Below are positions 33,460 through 41,032 of a stretch of DNA of 64,000 bases, piece after piece. The translations under genes and the position numbers were made by a program. Location of the stretch: positions 4,532-68,531 of the forward strand of contig UQZL01000008.1 of NCBI GenBank assembly GCA_900545605.1. Reading direction: 5' to 3'. Each line of letters opens with the position of its first letter. Position 1 is the first letter of the stretch. The DNA is from an uncultured Collinsella sp. (GTDB lineage: Bacteria > Actinomycetota > Coriobacteriia > Coriobacteriales > Coriobacteriaceae). The notes under the pieces were generated by a model. The model was not told the origin of the DNA. It ran no database searches and worked only from the letters and a program-made list of their open reading frames with translations.

Positions 33460-34320
33460 TCACAGATCGAGCCTACCCTGGGGATCGGTAAAACCGTCAG
33501 TACCCTCCTTGAGCTTTTTCTCGTCTGCTTTCACGCGACGTTCGAGCTTCTTTGTATCTTCGGCAGGCGGTAGGTTCTCGGGTACAATTCCGCGGTCGAT
33601 GAGGCTGCCACGCACGCTTGTGTTGTTCTCGACGTGCTCTTGCTTGATCTGGTCCAGACCGTACAGGTCGTGTTCCTGGGCGTTGAAGGCCGTCATCGAG
33701 TTCGTAAGGTCCTTTGCTTTGATGAGAACATCGGCTAGCCTGTCCGCCAATGCCGAGCTCTTGGATACGCCGAGCTGTTGCTTCATTTCCGCCGTGCTTC
33801 TGCCGCCGAATAACGCTTCATCGCCCTTCGACTTGATGATCGCGAATCCTTTGGAGTCCACGCCGCGTTTGAACGCAATACCCGAGAGCTGTTTCTCTGA
33901 ATCAGATAGCGAGTGGCGCGCCTGCAAGCGCTGAATCTCTGCGAAGCGCTGCTCTATGAGCTCTTGGCGGCGCGTCTGCACGGCGAAGTACGCCTGTGCG
34001 AGCGCGATTTCTTGCTTGTTTGAATCTCCGTTCTGGGCGATTAAATAGCATGCATAGCGCGTAAGTTTGTAGTCTTTAACCGCGCGAGCGGCGACACCGG
34101 CAGTTACCATTTTCGTGGTGTCACGAAAATGGGAATCAACTGGAGTTTTGTTTGTTTCGCACGAGACTTTTGCCCTCTTAACAACTTCGGAAAAGTTCTC
34201 CCATCGAGTGTACCCCATGGGTTCCATTAAATCGCGTGCGAGCCAATACTCAACGCCGTCTTCCACATTGGCGTAGCTATCAAGTTTGACACGCCACTTC
34301 TCGATATCTCTACTGTCCAT
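33460..34320 (-). CDS. dinD: DNA-damage-inducible protein D (DinD)-like
   Basis: A 286-residue homologue of DinD, which in E. coli is LexA-controlled and inhibits RecA filament activity. Seen here: an N-terminal BRO-N-like region (ARDLMEPMGYTRWENF near residues 28-43, then RDTTKMVTAGVAARAVKDYKLTRYACYL) and the typical second half YFAVQTRRQEL near 125, then the GVDSKGFAIIKSKGDEALFGG segment. Start ATG 34320 follows GAGGAGGAG. I see no clear LexA box upstream. The gene lies beside the duplicated tRNA-Lys end, its base composition is less GC-rich than neighbours, and no integrase is present, so it looks like cargo left by an element. Confidence 0.85.
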   Translation of the reverse strand: MDSRDIEKWRVKLDSYANVEDGVEYWLARDLMEPMGYTRWENFSEVVKRAKVSCETNKTPVDSHFRDTTKMVTAGVAARAVKDYKLTRYACYLIAQNGDSNKQEIALAQAYFAVQTRRQELIEQRFAEIQRLQARHSLSDSEKQLSGIAFKRGVDSKGFAIIKSKGDEALFGGRSTAEMKQQLGVSKSSALADRLADVLIKAKDLTNSMTAFNAQEHDLYGLDQIKQEHVENNTSVRGSLIDRGIVPENLPPAEDTKKLERRVKADEKKLKEGTDGFTDPQGRLDL

Positions 34321-34403
34321 ATCTCCTCCTCGCTGGCCTTTTGTGTATGCGGACTTTGCCCGCTCTGTATTCAAAATTAGGATACGCTGCCGTGCGGACA
34401 CGA

Positions 34404-34439
34404 ATGGGCCCCGTGCCACTTCGAGTTCACGGGGCCCAT
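34404..34439 (-). terminator. Terminator after the flavoprotein gene
   Basis: ATGGGCCCCGTG (34404-34415) is exactly complementary to CACGGGGCCCAT (34428-34439). It lies downstream of the flavoprotein gene and upstream of dinD, both read leftward. Confidence 0.75.
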
Positions 34440-34481
34440 AGATATCGATTAGTTGTGTTTTGCTTTAGATAGGTGTCCAGT

Positions 34482-36008
34482 TTAATTCGCTCGATAGTGC
34501 GATCCGAGACTTTCGGTTCGCTTGCGCATGGCTTTGACCATTTCCTGTGCTAGTTGAATCTGCGATTGCAGGCGGGCGAGGGCTGCGATTTCGCTGTCAT
34601 TGGCGTGTGGCTTGCTCAGCGCCGTTGCCTCGTCTTGCAGGCTTTCAAGCTGTTGCAGAGCCTTGGATAGACCTGCTTCGGTCCTGTTGATCATGCAATA
34701 GGTACTCATCGTGTGCTTAAGGCTGCGTGTCAGGCGTTCGGCATCTGTTGTGGCAATGCCGTACTGGGGGAGGGCGATATCGGCCTTCGGGGCCACCTCA
34801 GGTGCATTCTGTGCTGCCTGGGCTGCCGATGCGCCTGCGATGCGACCGAATACGATGCCATTGGCACTCGACAAGCCGCCGATGCGGTCGGCGCCGTGCA
34901 TGCCGCCTGTTGCCTCACCGCAGGCGTAGAGGCCCTCAACGCCCGTGTACGCGGTCTTGTCGATTTTGATACCGCCGTTGGCGGCGTGGGCATACATCGC
35001 CACGCGCATCTCGTCGGTCGGCGCGATGCCGTGCTCGTCTTGTAGCCAGGTGGCAAAGGTCTGCACAAACTCGGGGATGTCCTCGCGGGGGAAGTCGTAG
35101 TGGAGCGCCAAGCCTTCGGCACCTGCCTGATCGATGACGAGGTCGATGGCGCGGGAGGCCAAGCGCGAGGTGAAAGGACCATATCCGGAGCGTTGCTCGA
35201 GCAGATCGTCGAGCTTATCGTCGGCGATATCGACCGGCTGGTCGAACTTGACGTAGCGCCAGGTTTTCTCGTTGAAGACCAGGTTGCGCTTGGGCTCGAT
35301 GAAGCCGGGCATCATCTGCATGAACTCTATATTAGTAAGGGACACACCGTGCGCCACCGCGATAGCCTGTGATGAGCTGAGCACGTCGGTGGAAGTGAGG
35401 CTGCGCTCGAACAGGCCGCCTGTGCCACCGGCTGCGATGATCGTGGCCTTAGCGGCCATAGGCACGAGACGCGCGTTTGTCCGGTCGTAGAGCGTGGCGC
35501 CGACAATCTTTCCGTCCGTATCTTCAACAAGGTCGATAAGCTCATGGCGGGGGAGCAGGCGAATACCGAGCGACTCGATCCGGGTCGTCAGAGCGTCCTC
35601 AAGGGGCTTGCGGGTGAGGCCGCGCCACATGCGCGTCTTGTGGTCAAAGCAGGGGATAAATTGCTTTTGCTGGGCGCTCTCGGCGCTTTGCGGACGCTGG
35701 AGCTCAACGTCCAGGTCTTGCTCGAGCCATTCAATTGCCTGGGGAATGCCGTGGACAAACGTCTGGACAAGCTCGGGGTCGGCGACGCCGCCACCAACGG
35801 TCTGGATGGTATCGATGAGGTCTTGTTCGTCGTCTTCGTTAACGGGTCCGATAAGCCCCAGGCCCCAGGTACCCGGGAAGAAGCTCGATCCACTCATGGT
35901 CTTGCCGGCGCTTGCCACAGTGACGGCTGCACCTGTACATGCCGCTTCGATGGCGGCGCAAAGGCCCGCAATGCCAGATCCAATTACCAGTACATCAGTC
36001 GATTCCAT
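34482..36008 (-). CDS. FAD-dependent flavoprotein, fumarate reductase/L-aspartate oxidase superfamily
   Basis: A 508-residue oxidoreductase. The N-terminus has the dinucleotide-binding motif VIGSGIAGLCAAIEAA (Gly10, 12 and 15). A GGTGGLFERS segment lies near residue 210, and the FAD-binding C-terminal motif GLYACGEATGGMHGADRIGGLSSANG near 375-400 is shared by succinate dehydrogenase, fumarate reductase and L-aspartate oxidase. There is no nadA or nadC beside it and no obvious heme or Fe-S partner subunit, so the acceptor and substrate are open; the C-terminal helical tail fits the superfamily. ATG 36008 follows AGAAAGGAAG. Confidence 0.85.
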   Translation of the reverse strand: MESTDVLVIGSGIAGLCAAIEAACTGAAVTVASAGKTMSGSSFFPGTWGLGLIGPVNEDDEQDLIDTIQTVGGGVADPELVQTFVHGIPQAIEWLEQDLDVELQRPQSAESAQQKQFIPCFDHKTRMWRGLTRKPLEDALTTRIESLGIRLLPRHELIDLVEDTDGKIVGATLYDRTNARLVPMAAKATIIAAGGTGGLFERSLTSTDVLSSSQAIAVAHGVSLTNIEFMQMMPGFIEPKRNLVFNEKTWRYVKFDQPVDIADDKLDDLLEQRSGYGPFTSRLASRAIDLVIDQAGAEGLALHYDFPREDIPEFVQTFATWLQDEHGIAPTDEMRVAMYAHAANGGIKIDKTAYTGVEGLYACGEATGGMHGADRIGGLSSANGIVFGRIAGASAAQAAQNAPEVAPKADIALPQYGIATTDAERLTRSLKHTMSTYCMINRTEAGLSKALQQLESLQDEATALSKPHANDSEIAALARLQSQIQLAQEMVKAMRKRTESLGSHYRAN

Positions 36009-36201
36009 TGGCTTCCTTTCTCGTCCGGCGCATTGTCGCACGGGTGATCGGCAATGGGGTCGCAAAGACTCGGCAAATCGGTAAAGGGCAAATATGGCAG
36101 GTGGGCGTCATGGACGCTCTGACGCTCCATCTCATCACATCTCGTATTTCGCCGCAACTGACATATCGGCATTAGCTATCCTGCGTCGGTGTAAACAAAA
36201 A

Positions 36202-36232
36202 GAGCCGCCACCTCGAAAGGTAGCGGCTCCAA
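36202..36232 (-). terminator. Terminator after the GGGtGRT gene
   Basis: GAGCCGCCACCT (36202-36213) pairs with AGGTAGCGGCTC (36218-36229), with one mismatch. On the minus strand it is followed by TTTTTGTTT. Confidence 0.75.
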
Positions 36233-36263
36233 GCTCAACTATATGAGCATCGCGCGGGCGCGA

Positions 36264-37268
36264 TTAGGCCTTGAGGGCCTCCTCGACGGCGACAGCGCAG
36301 GCGACGGTGGCACCGACCATGGGGTTGTTGCCCATGCCGATGAGACCCATCATGTCAACGTGCGCAGGCACGGAGGAAGAACCGGCGAACTGGGCGTCGG
36401 AGTGCATACGGCCCATGGTGTCGGTCATGCCGTAAGAGGCAGGGCCGGCGCCCATGTTGTCCGGGTGCAGGGTACGGCCAGTGCCGCCACCAGAAGCGAC
36501 GGAGAAGTACTTCTTACCAGCCTCGAGGCGCTCCTTCTTGTAGGTGCCAGCGACGGGGTGCTGGAAGCGCGTGGGGTTGGTGGAGTTACCGGTGATCGAG
36601 ATGTCGACGTTCTCGTGCCACATGATGGCAACGCCCTCGCGGACGTCGTCGGAGCCGTAGCAGTTAACGGCAGCGCGGGGACCATCGGAGTAGGGGATGG
36701 TCTCGACGACCTTGAGCTCGCCCGTGTAGTAGTCGAACTGGGTCTTCACGTAGGTGAAGCCGTTAATGCGGGCGATGATCTGAGCAGCGTCCTTGCCCAG
36801 ACCGTTGAGGATAACGCGCAGCGGCTTCTTGCGAGCCTTGTTGGCGTTCAGAGCCAGGCCGATAGCACCCTCAGCGGCAGCGAAGGACTCGTGGCCGGCC
36901 AGGAAGGCGAAGCACTCGGTGTCGTCGGAGAGCAGCATAGCGCCCAGGTTGCCGTGGCCCAGACCGACCTTGCGGTCCTCGGCGACGGAGCCGGGAACGG
37001 TGAAGGCCTGGATGCCCTCGCCGATGATGGCGGCAGCCTCAGAAGCGGACTTTGCGCCACGCTTGACAGCGAGAGCGCAACCGAGGGTGTAGGCCCACTC
37101 GGCGTTCTGGAAGGCGATGGACTGGGTGTTGTTGACGATCTCACGCGGGTTGAAGCCCTTGTCGGTGCAGATCTGCAGAGCTTCCTCGAGGGAGGCGATG
37201 CCGTTGTCGGCGAGGCACTTGTTGATCTTGTCAGCGCGGCGCTCGTAACCTTCGAACGTAACAGTCAT
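36264..37268 (-). CDS. GGGtGRT family protein
   Basis: A 334-residue protein named for the motif SGGGTGRT, here near residues 258-266. Other conserved features are a GLGHGNLGAMLL stretch near residue 101, GHESFAAAEGAIGLA near 125, and HENVDISITGNSTNPTRFQHP near 218-238. No biochemical function is established for this family as far as I know. It starts at ATG 37268, 18 bases downstream of the NifU-like gene, and the two form an operon. The pairing suggests an Fe-S or sulfur-related role, which remains an inference. Confidence 0.8.
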   Translation of the reverse strand: MTVTFEGYERRADKINKCLADNGIASLEEALQICTDKGFNPREIVNNTQSIAFQNAEWAYTLGCALAVKRGAKSASEAAAIIGEGIQAFTVPGSVAEDRKVGLGHGNLGAMLLSDDTECFAFLAGHESFAAAEGAIGLALNANKARKKPLRVILNGLGKDAAQIIARINGFTYVKTQFDYYTGELKVVETIPYSDGPRAAVNCYGSDDVREGVAIMWHENVDISITGNSTNPTRFQHPVAGTYKKERLEAGKKYFSVASGGGTGRTLHPDNMGAGPASYGMTDTMGRMHSDAQFAGSSSVPAHVDMMGLIGMGNNPMVGATVACAVAVEEALKA

Positions 37269-37286
37269 AGTTATTTCCCTCCCTTT

Positions 37287-38021
37287 CTACTCGTGAACCG
37301 GGAACACGCTGGCGACGGAGTGAGTCTCCTCGTCGGTGCGCGGGTCGATGTACTTGGCAGCGTTCTCCCACTGACCATAGTGGCCCATAGCGCCAGCGAT
37401 GGCCTCCTCGGGGGTCTTGCCGGCCTTGACGGCGTCGGTGAACTTGCCGAGGTTCAGGAACTCGAATGCGATGATCTCGTTCTTGTCGTTGAGAGCCATG
37501 CGGGTGACGTAGCCCTGAGCGAGCTCGAGGTAACGAGCGCCCTTGGCCTTGGTGCCGAACATGGTGCCGACCTGAGAGCGAAGGCCCTTGCCGAGGTCGT
37601 CGAGGGAGGCGCCCACGGGCAGGCCGCCCTCGGAGAACGCGGTCTGGCTGCGGCCGTAAACGATCTGCAGGAAGATCTCGCGCATAGCAACGTTGATGGC
37701 GTCGCAGACGAGGTCGGTGTTGAGGGCCTCGAGGATGGTCTTGCCGGGAAGGATCTCGGAAGCCATGGCGGCAGAGTGGGTCATGCCCGAGCAGCCGATG
37801 GTCTCAACGAGGGCCTCCTCGATGATGCCGTCCTTGACGTTCAGCGTGAGCTTGCAGGCGCCCTGCTGAGGTGCGCACCAACCCACACCGTGCGTAAGAC
37901 CGGAGATGTCGGAAATCTCCTTAGCCTGGACCCACTTGCCCTCCTCGGGGATGGGTGCGGGGCCGTGGTATGCACCCTTGGCAACGGGGCACATGTTCTC
38001 CACTTCCTGTGAGTACTGCAT
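37287..38021 (-). CDS. NifU/IscU-like iron-sulfur cluster assembly scaffold protein
   Basis: A 244-residue protein with the SufE/NifU-like scaffold fold in its first ~140 residues. Candidate cluster or metal ligands are Cys49 and Cys56 (WCAPQQGACKL), Cys77 (ETIGCSGMTHSA) and Cys near 107 (TDLVCDAINVAMREI). The C-terminal ~100 residues have a GLRSQVGTMFG segment and an acidic end and are not found in the short SufU. Start ATG 38021 follows GAGAGGAG. It is co-transcribed with the GGGtGRT gene and distinct from sufU at 39280, so the genome carries two scaffold-like proteins 1.3 kb apart. Confidence 0.82.
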   Translation of the reverse strand: MQYSQEVENMCPVAKGAYHGPAPIPEEGKWVQAKEISDISGLTHGVGWCAPQQGACKLTLNVKDGIIEEALVETIGCSGMTHSAAMASEILPGKTILEALNTDLVCDAINVAMREIFLQIVYGRSQTAFSEGGLPVGASLDDLGKGLRSQVGTMFGTKAKGARYLELAQGYVTRMALNDKNEIIAFEFLNLGKFTDAVKAGKTPEEAIAGAMGHYGQWENAAKYIDPRTDEETHSVASVFPVHE

Positions 38022-38413
38022 GCCTCTCCTCTCTATCGTGTTGGCGTCCCGTCTGGGGGTCGTGGCTGGCGATTGCCGGGCGACCCTTCGAAAGGGACAT
38101 GACATGCAGCCCCTATAATACCGCGAAATGCACGGAATATTCGGCGAACGGCTCAGTTTTCGTAGCGAGATGCGAGGAACTTTCAATTGAAGCGATTTAA
38201 CAAAGCTGTTTGCGGCTGTGCGGTTCGCTGAAGGGGGTCGGTTCTGTTCAAGCTTTTGACTATGTCGCGTTGTCTGACCTGTAGCTATGATGCCGTTCGC
38301 CGTCTGTATACTGCCTTTTGCCGTGTGGCGCAGTTGTTTTGCGTGAATGTTTTGATGGCACGCTTCAATCGTGCTGTATTGGATGGCAAGCAGATCCCGG
38401 CGAGGGGAGCGTC
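38022..38413. other. Divergent intergenic region, no gene seen
   Basis: Between the NifU-like gene (leftward) and the RAYT-like gene (rightward). Possible -10 boxes are TATTAT on the minus strand near 38118 and TATACT on the plus strand near 38307, neither with a good -35. Open frames here lack ribosome-binding sites. Confidence 0.4.
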
Positions 38414-39214
38414 ATGCAGCGCGTTTGGAGAACGGTTACCGGCTTTTACCATGTCTGTGCCCGCGGTGTGGGCAAGCAGCTCATCTTTGAGGGCGATGAA
38501 GACCGGTGGGAGTTTTTGGAGCTGATGCGCGAGTGCTGCCGCGAGGCGGGCGTGACGGTTATCGCCTGGTGCCTTATGGGCAATCACGTGCATTTGGTGC
38601 TTGCAGATTACGAGGACAGGATGAGCGCTGCGATGCACCGGCTGCTCTTGACGTACGCGCGGCGGTTCAATAAACACACGGGGCGCACGGGCCATCTGTT
38701 CCAGAACCGTTTTGACCGGCGCTCGCTCGATACCGACCGTTATCTAATGGCCGCCATTCGCTATGTTCACGCTAATCCGCAGGAGGCGGGTATCGCCCTG
38801 ATCGAGCGTTATCCGTGGAGCAGCTTTGCCGAGTATCTGCGAGCGTATGACAACGATATGACGAGGGGATTTTCGGACCCTTCTTGTGTGCTCGAGCTCT
38901 TTGGGTCTGCCAGGGGGTTTCTGGATTATTCTCTGTCGATGCCCGATGGTTCCGATCCGGTGATTCACGATATGGATGAGACAGAGTGGGAGCGGCGTGC
39001 GTTTGCCGACAAGATGGCGAAGCGCCTGGGCGTTCCGCTCAATGAGCTCAAGACCGTAGCACCCGCGCGGCGAGACGGAATCATTTTCGCCCTGCATGAT
39101 GGCGGCTACACGGTGCGCGAGATTGAACGGTATACGGGAATCAGCAAGAGTACCGTCTCTCGTATCGTGCGCGCTTATGCGCGGGTGAAGGCTCAGGCTG
39201 AGGGCTCGGAATAG
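38414..39214 (+). CDS. IS200-like/REP-associated tyrosine transposase (RAYT-type)
   Basis: HUH-type single-strand DNA transposase domain of 266 residues. The metal-binding HUH motif is in GNHVHLVL (His58 and His60) and the likely nucleophile Tyr is at 117 in AAIRYVHANP. The typical RAYT block TGRTGHLFQNRFDRR lies near 89-103. Residues about 220-262 form a helix-turn-helix (REIERYTGISKSTVSRIVRAYA), an added DNA-binding domain found in some RAYTs. The ATG at 38414 follows GAGGGGAGCG. There are no flanking IS ends; RAYTs are usually single-copy domesticated genes that act on REP-like palindromes. Confidence 0.85.
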   Translation: MQRVWRTVTGFYHVCARGVGKQLIFEGDEDRWEFLELMRECCREAGVTVIAWCLMGNHVHLVLADYEDRMSAAMHRLLLTYARRFNKHTGRTGHLFQNRFDRRSLDTDRYLMAAIRYVHANPQEAGIALIERYPWSSFAEYLRAYDNDMTRGFSDPSCVLELFGSARGFLDYSLSMPDGSDPVIHDMDETEWERRAFADKMAKRLGVPLNELKTVAPARRDGIIFALHDGGYTVREIERYTGISKSTVSRIVRAYARVKAQAEGSE

Positions 39215-39218
39215 AAAA

Positions 39219-39253
39219 TGGCCGAACCACTCTTGTCAAGCGATTCGGCCAAC
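39219..39253. terminator. Bidirectional terminator between RAYT and sufU
   Basis: TGGCCGAA (39219-39226) and TTCGGCCA (39244-39251) are complementary, with A-runs on the left and AACAAAATT on the right, placed between converging genes. Confidence 0.7.
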
Positions 39254-39269
39254 AAAATTCTTAAGATTT

Positions 39270-39298
39270 GGGACAAATACTACTGATTATTTTGTCCC
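39270..39298. repeat. GGGACAAA...TTTGTCCC palindrome at the sufU 3' end
   Basis: Inverted repeat GGGACAAA/TTTGTCCC with a 13-base centre. It overlaps the last codons and stop of sufU. Related copies lie at 44655-44683 and 44699-44724 beyond the other end of the suf operon. Confidence 0.75.
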
Positions 39299-39714
39299 GT
39301 GAGCATGCCGTTGAGGGTGCGCCAGGCGAGCTCGGCGCACTTGACGCGGGCGGGCATGTGCGAGATGTCCTGGAGCTGGGCAGCCTCGTCCAGATCTTCC
39401 AGGTCCTCCTCGGAGAGCTTCTCGCCGCGGATCATGGCCAGGAAAAGCCCGGCCAGGCGGCGTGCCTCCTCAACCGTCTCGCCGGTGATGAGGTCGGCCA
39501 TGATGTCGGCGCTGGCCTGGCTGATGGCGCAGCCGTGACCGGTAAACGAGGCCTCCTCGATCACGCCGTTCTCGACGCGCAGCTGCAAGGTGAGCTCGTC
39601 GCCGCAGCTGGGGTTGATGCCGTCGTGCTCGTGCGTGGGAGCGTCCATCTCGTACTTATAGTCGGGGTGCGAGTTGTGCTCCATAAACGTGGTGGAGGTG
39701 TACAGATTACCCAT
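39280..39714 (-). CDS. sufU: Fe-S cluster assembly protein SufU
   Basis: Zinc-containing sulfur acceptor for SufS in the Gram-positive SUF system, 144 residues. The zinc ligands are recognisable: Cys37 and Asp39 in NPSCGDEL, Cys near 63 in GHGCAISQAS, and Cys near 127 in ARVKCAELAW. The insertion before the last cysteine that separates SufU from IscU is present (EEDLEDLDEAAQLQD). The ATG at 39714 overlaps the end of sufS by 8 bases (ATGGGTAA), so translation is probably coupled. It is the last gene of sufCBDSU. Confidence 0.93.
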   Translation of the reverse strand: MGNLYTSTTFMEHNSHPDYKYEMDAPTHEHDGINPSCGDELTLQLRVENGVIEEASFTGHGCAISQASADIMADLITGETVEEARRLAGLFLAMIRGEKLSEEDLEDLDEAAQLQDISHMPARVKCAELAWRTLNGMLTGQNNQ

Positions 39715-41032
39715 TGAACGTGCTCCAAACGTGATGCAGGCCGGCGATGAACTTGTCGATGTCGGCCTTGTCGTTGTAGAAGGCCACGCTGGCGCGGCAG
39801 CAGGCAAGGTTCTCGACGCCCAGCCAGGTAAGCAGCGGCTGCGCGCAGTGGTGGCCGGCGCGGATGCAGACGCCGTCCATGTCCATGATGCTCGCGACGT
39901 CGTGCGGATGGATGCCCTTGACGTTAAAGCTCACAACGCCGTGGTGGTTGTCCCAATAGATGGAGCCGATGATCTGGACAAAGTCGAGCTGCATGAGTTC
40001 GCCCATCAGATAGTGGACGAGTGCCTGCTCGCGGGCCTGGATGTTCTCGTAGCCCACCGTGTTGACCAGGTAATCAAGCGCCGCACCCGTGGCGAAGATG
40101 CCGGCGGCGTCCTGCGTGCCGGCTTCGAACTTCTCGGGGACGGGCGCCCAGACGGCGTCCTGCTCGGTGACAGAGTCGATCATCTCGCCACCGGTGAGCA
40201 TGGGCGGCATGGCGTTGAGCAGGTCCATCTTGCCCCACAGCACGCCGATGCCCATGGGGCCCATGGCCTTGTGCGCGCTAAAGGCAAAGAAGTCGGCTCC
40301 CAGGTCGGCCACATCGACCGGCATGTGCGGCAGCGACTGCGCGCCGTCGACGACCAGATAGCCGCCGTACTTGTGGACGAGCTTGCCGAGGTTCTTGACC
40401 GGGTTCTCGACGCCCAGCACGTTAGAAACCTGACCCACGGCCAAGATTTTGGTCTTGGGGCCCACCTTGGACAGAACCTCCTCGGTGGTGAGTTGACCGG
40501 TCTTGGTGGGGTAGAGGTAGACGAGCTTGGCGCCGGTCTCGCGGCAGACCTGCTGCCACGGAATTAGGTTGGAGTGGTGCTCCATGATGGTGATGACGAC
40601 CTCGTCGCCCGGCTCGAGGACTGTGGGTGCAAAGCTCTTGGCGACCAGGTTGAGCGACTCGCTCGTGTTGCGGGTGAAGACGACCTCGTTGGCCTGGGCA
40701 GCGCCGATGAGGTCGGCGATCTGCTGGCGCACCTTCGCGATAGCCTCAGTGGCCTCGACGGACAGCGAGTACAGGCCGCGCAGAGGGTTGGCGTTCATGC
40801 GCTGGTAGAAGTCGCGCTCGGCGTCGAGCACACAGGCAGGACGCTGCGCGGTGGCGGCACTATCGAGGAAGGCGATCTCGGGGTGCTGCTGGAAAAGCGG
40901 GAATTGTGCCTTGTAGGGATTGGTCTCGATGTCGACGGTAGGCCAGCCGCGCGAGGCCTCGTCGCTGGCGTCGAGCTCCATAGGCTCCGGTGCGGTACAG
41001 GTGTCGCATTTAACGTGCTCGGTGTCGATCAT
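39707..41032 (-). CDS. sufS: Cysteine desulfurase SufS
   Basis: Group II PLP cysteine desulfurase that takes sulfur from cysteine and passes it to SufU. The 441 residues include TIMEHHSNLIPWQ near 155, the PLP lysine in FSAHKAMGPMGIG near 257, RAGHHCAQPLL near 390 and the active cysteine in ACCRASVAFYN near 409. The first ~40 residues, with CDTC at 9-13, extend beyond the usual start (about 405 residues) and may bind metal or be a partner contact. The ATG at 41032 overlaps sufD by four bases (ATGA). It is the fourth gene of the operon. Confidence 0.95.
   Translation of the reverse strand: MIDTEHVKCDTCTAPEPMELDASDEASRGWPTVDIETNPYKAQFPLFQQHPEIAFLDSAATAQRPACVLDAERDFYQRMNANPLRGLYSLSVEATEAIAKVRQQIADLIGAAQANEVVFTRNTSESLNLVAKSFAPTVLEPGDEVVITIMEHHSNLIPWQQVCRETGAKLVYLYPTKTGQLTTEEVLSKVGPKTKILAVGQVSNVLGVENPVKNLGKLVHKYGGYLVVDGAQSLPHMPVDVADLGADFFAFSAHKAMGPMGIGVLWGKMDLLNAMPPMLTGGEMIDSVTEQDAVWAPVPEKFEAGTQDAAGIFATGAALDYLVNTVGYENIQAREQALVHYLMGELMQLDFVQIIGSIYWDNHHGVVSFNVKGIHPHDVASIMDMDGVCIRAGHHCAQPLLTWLGVENLACCRASVAFYNDKADIDKFIAGLHHVWSTFNG

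Noticed and set aside
34321..34403. LexA box for dinD
   Set aside because: I searched for GAAC...GTTC and related forms in the upstream region and found none convincing.
33122..34440. A prophage at tRNA-Lys
   Set aside because: No integrase, capsid, portal or terminase gene is present; only dinD and duplicated tRNA ends.
34482..36008. Naming the flavoprotein L-aspartate oxidase (nadB)
   Set aside because: No nadA or nadC neighbours, and the visible motifs are shared by the whole fumarate reductase superfamily.
36243..38012. A 589-codon plus-strand open frame across two iron-sulfur genes
   Set aside because: Val/Gly/Leu/Asp-rich shadow spanning two real genes on the opposite strand and their intergenic gap.
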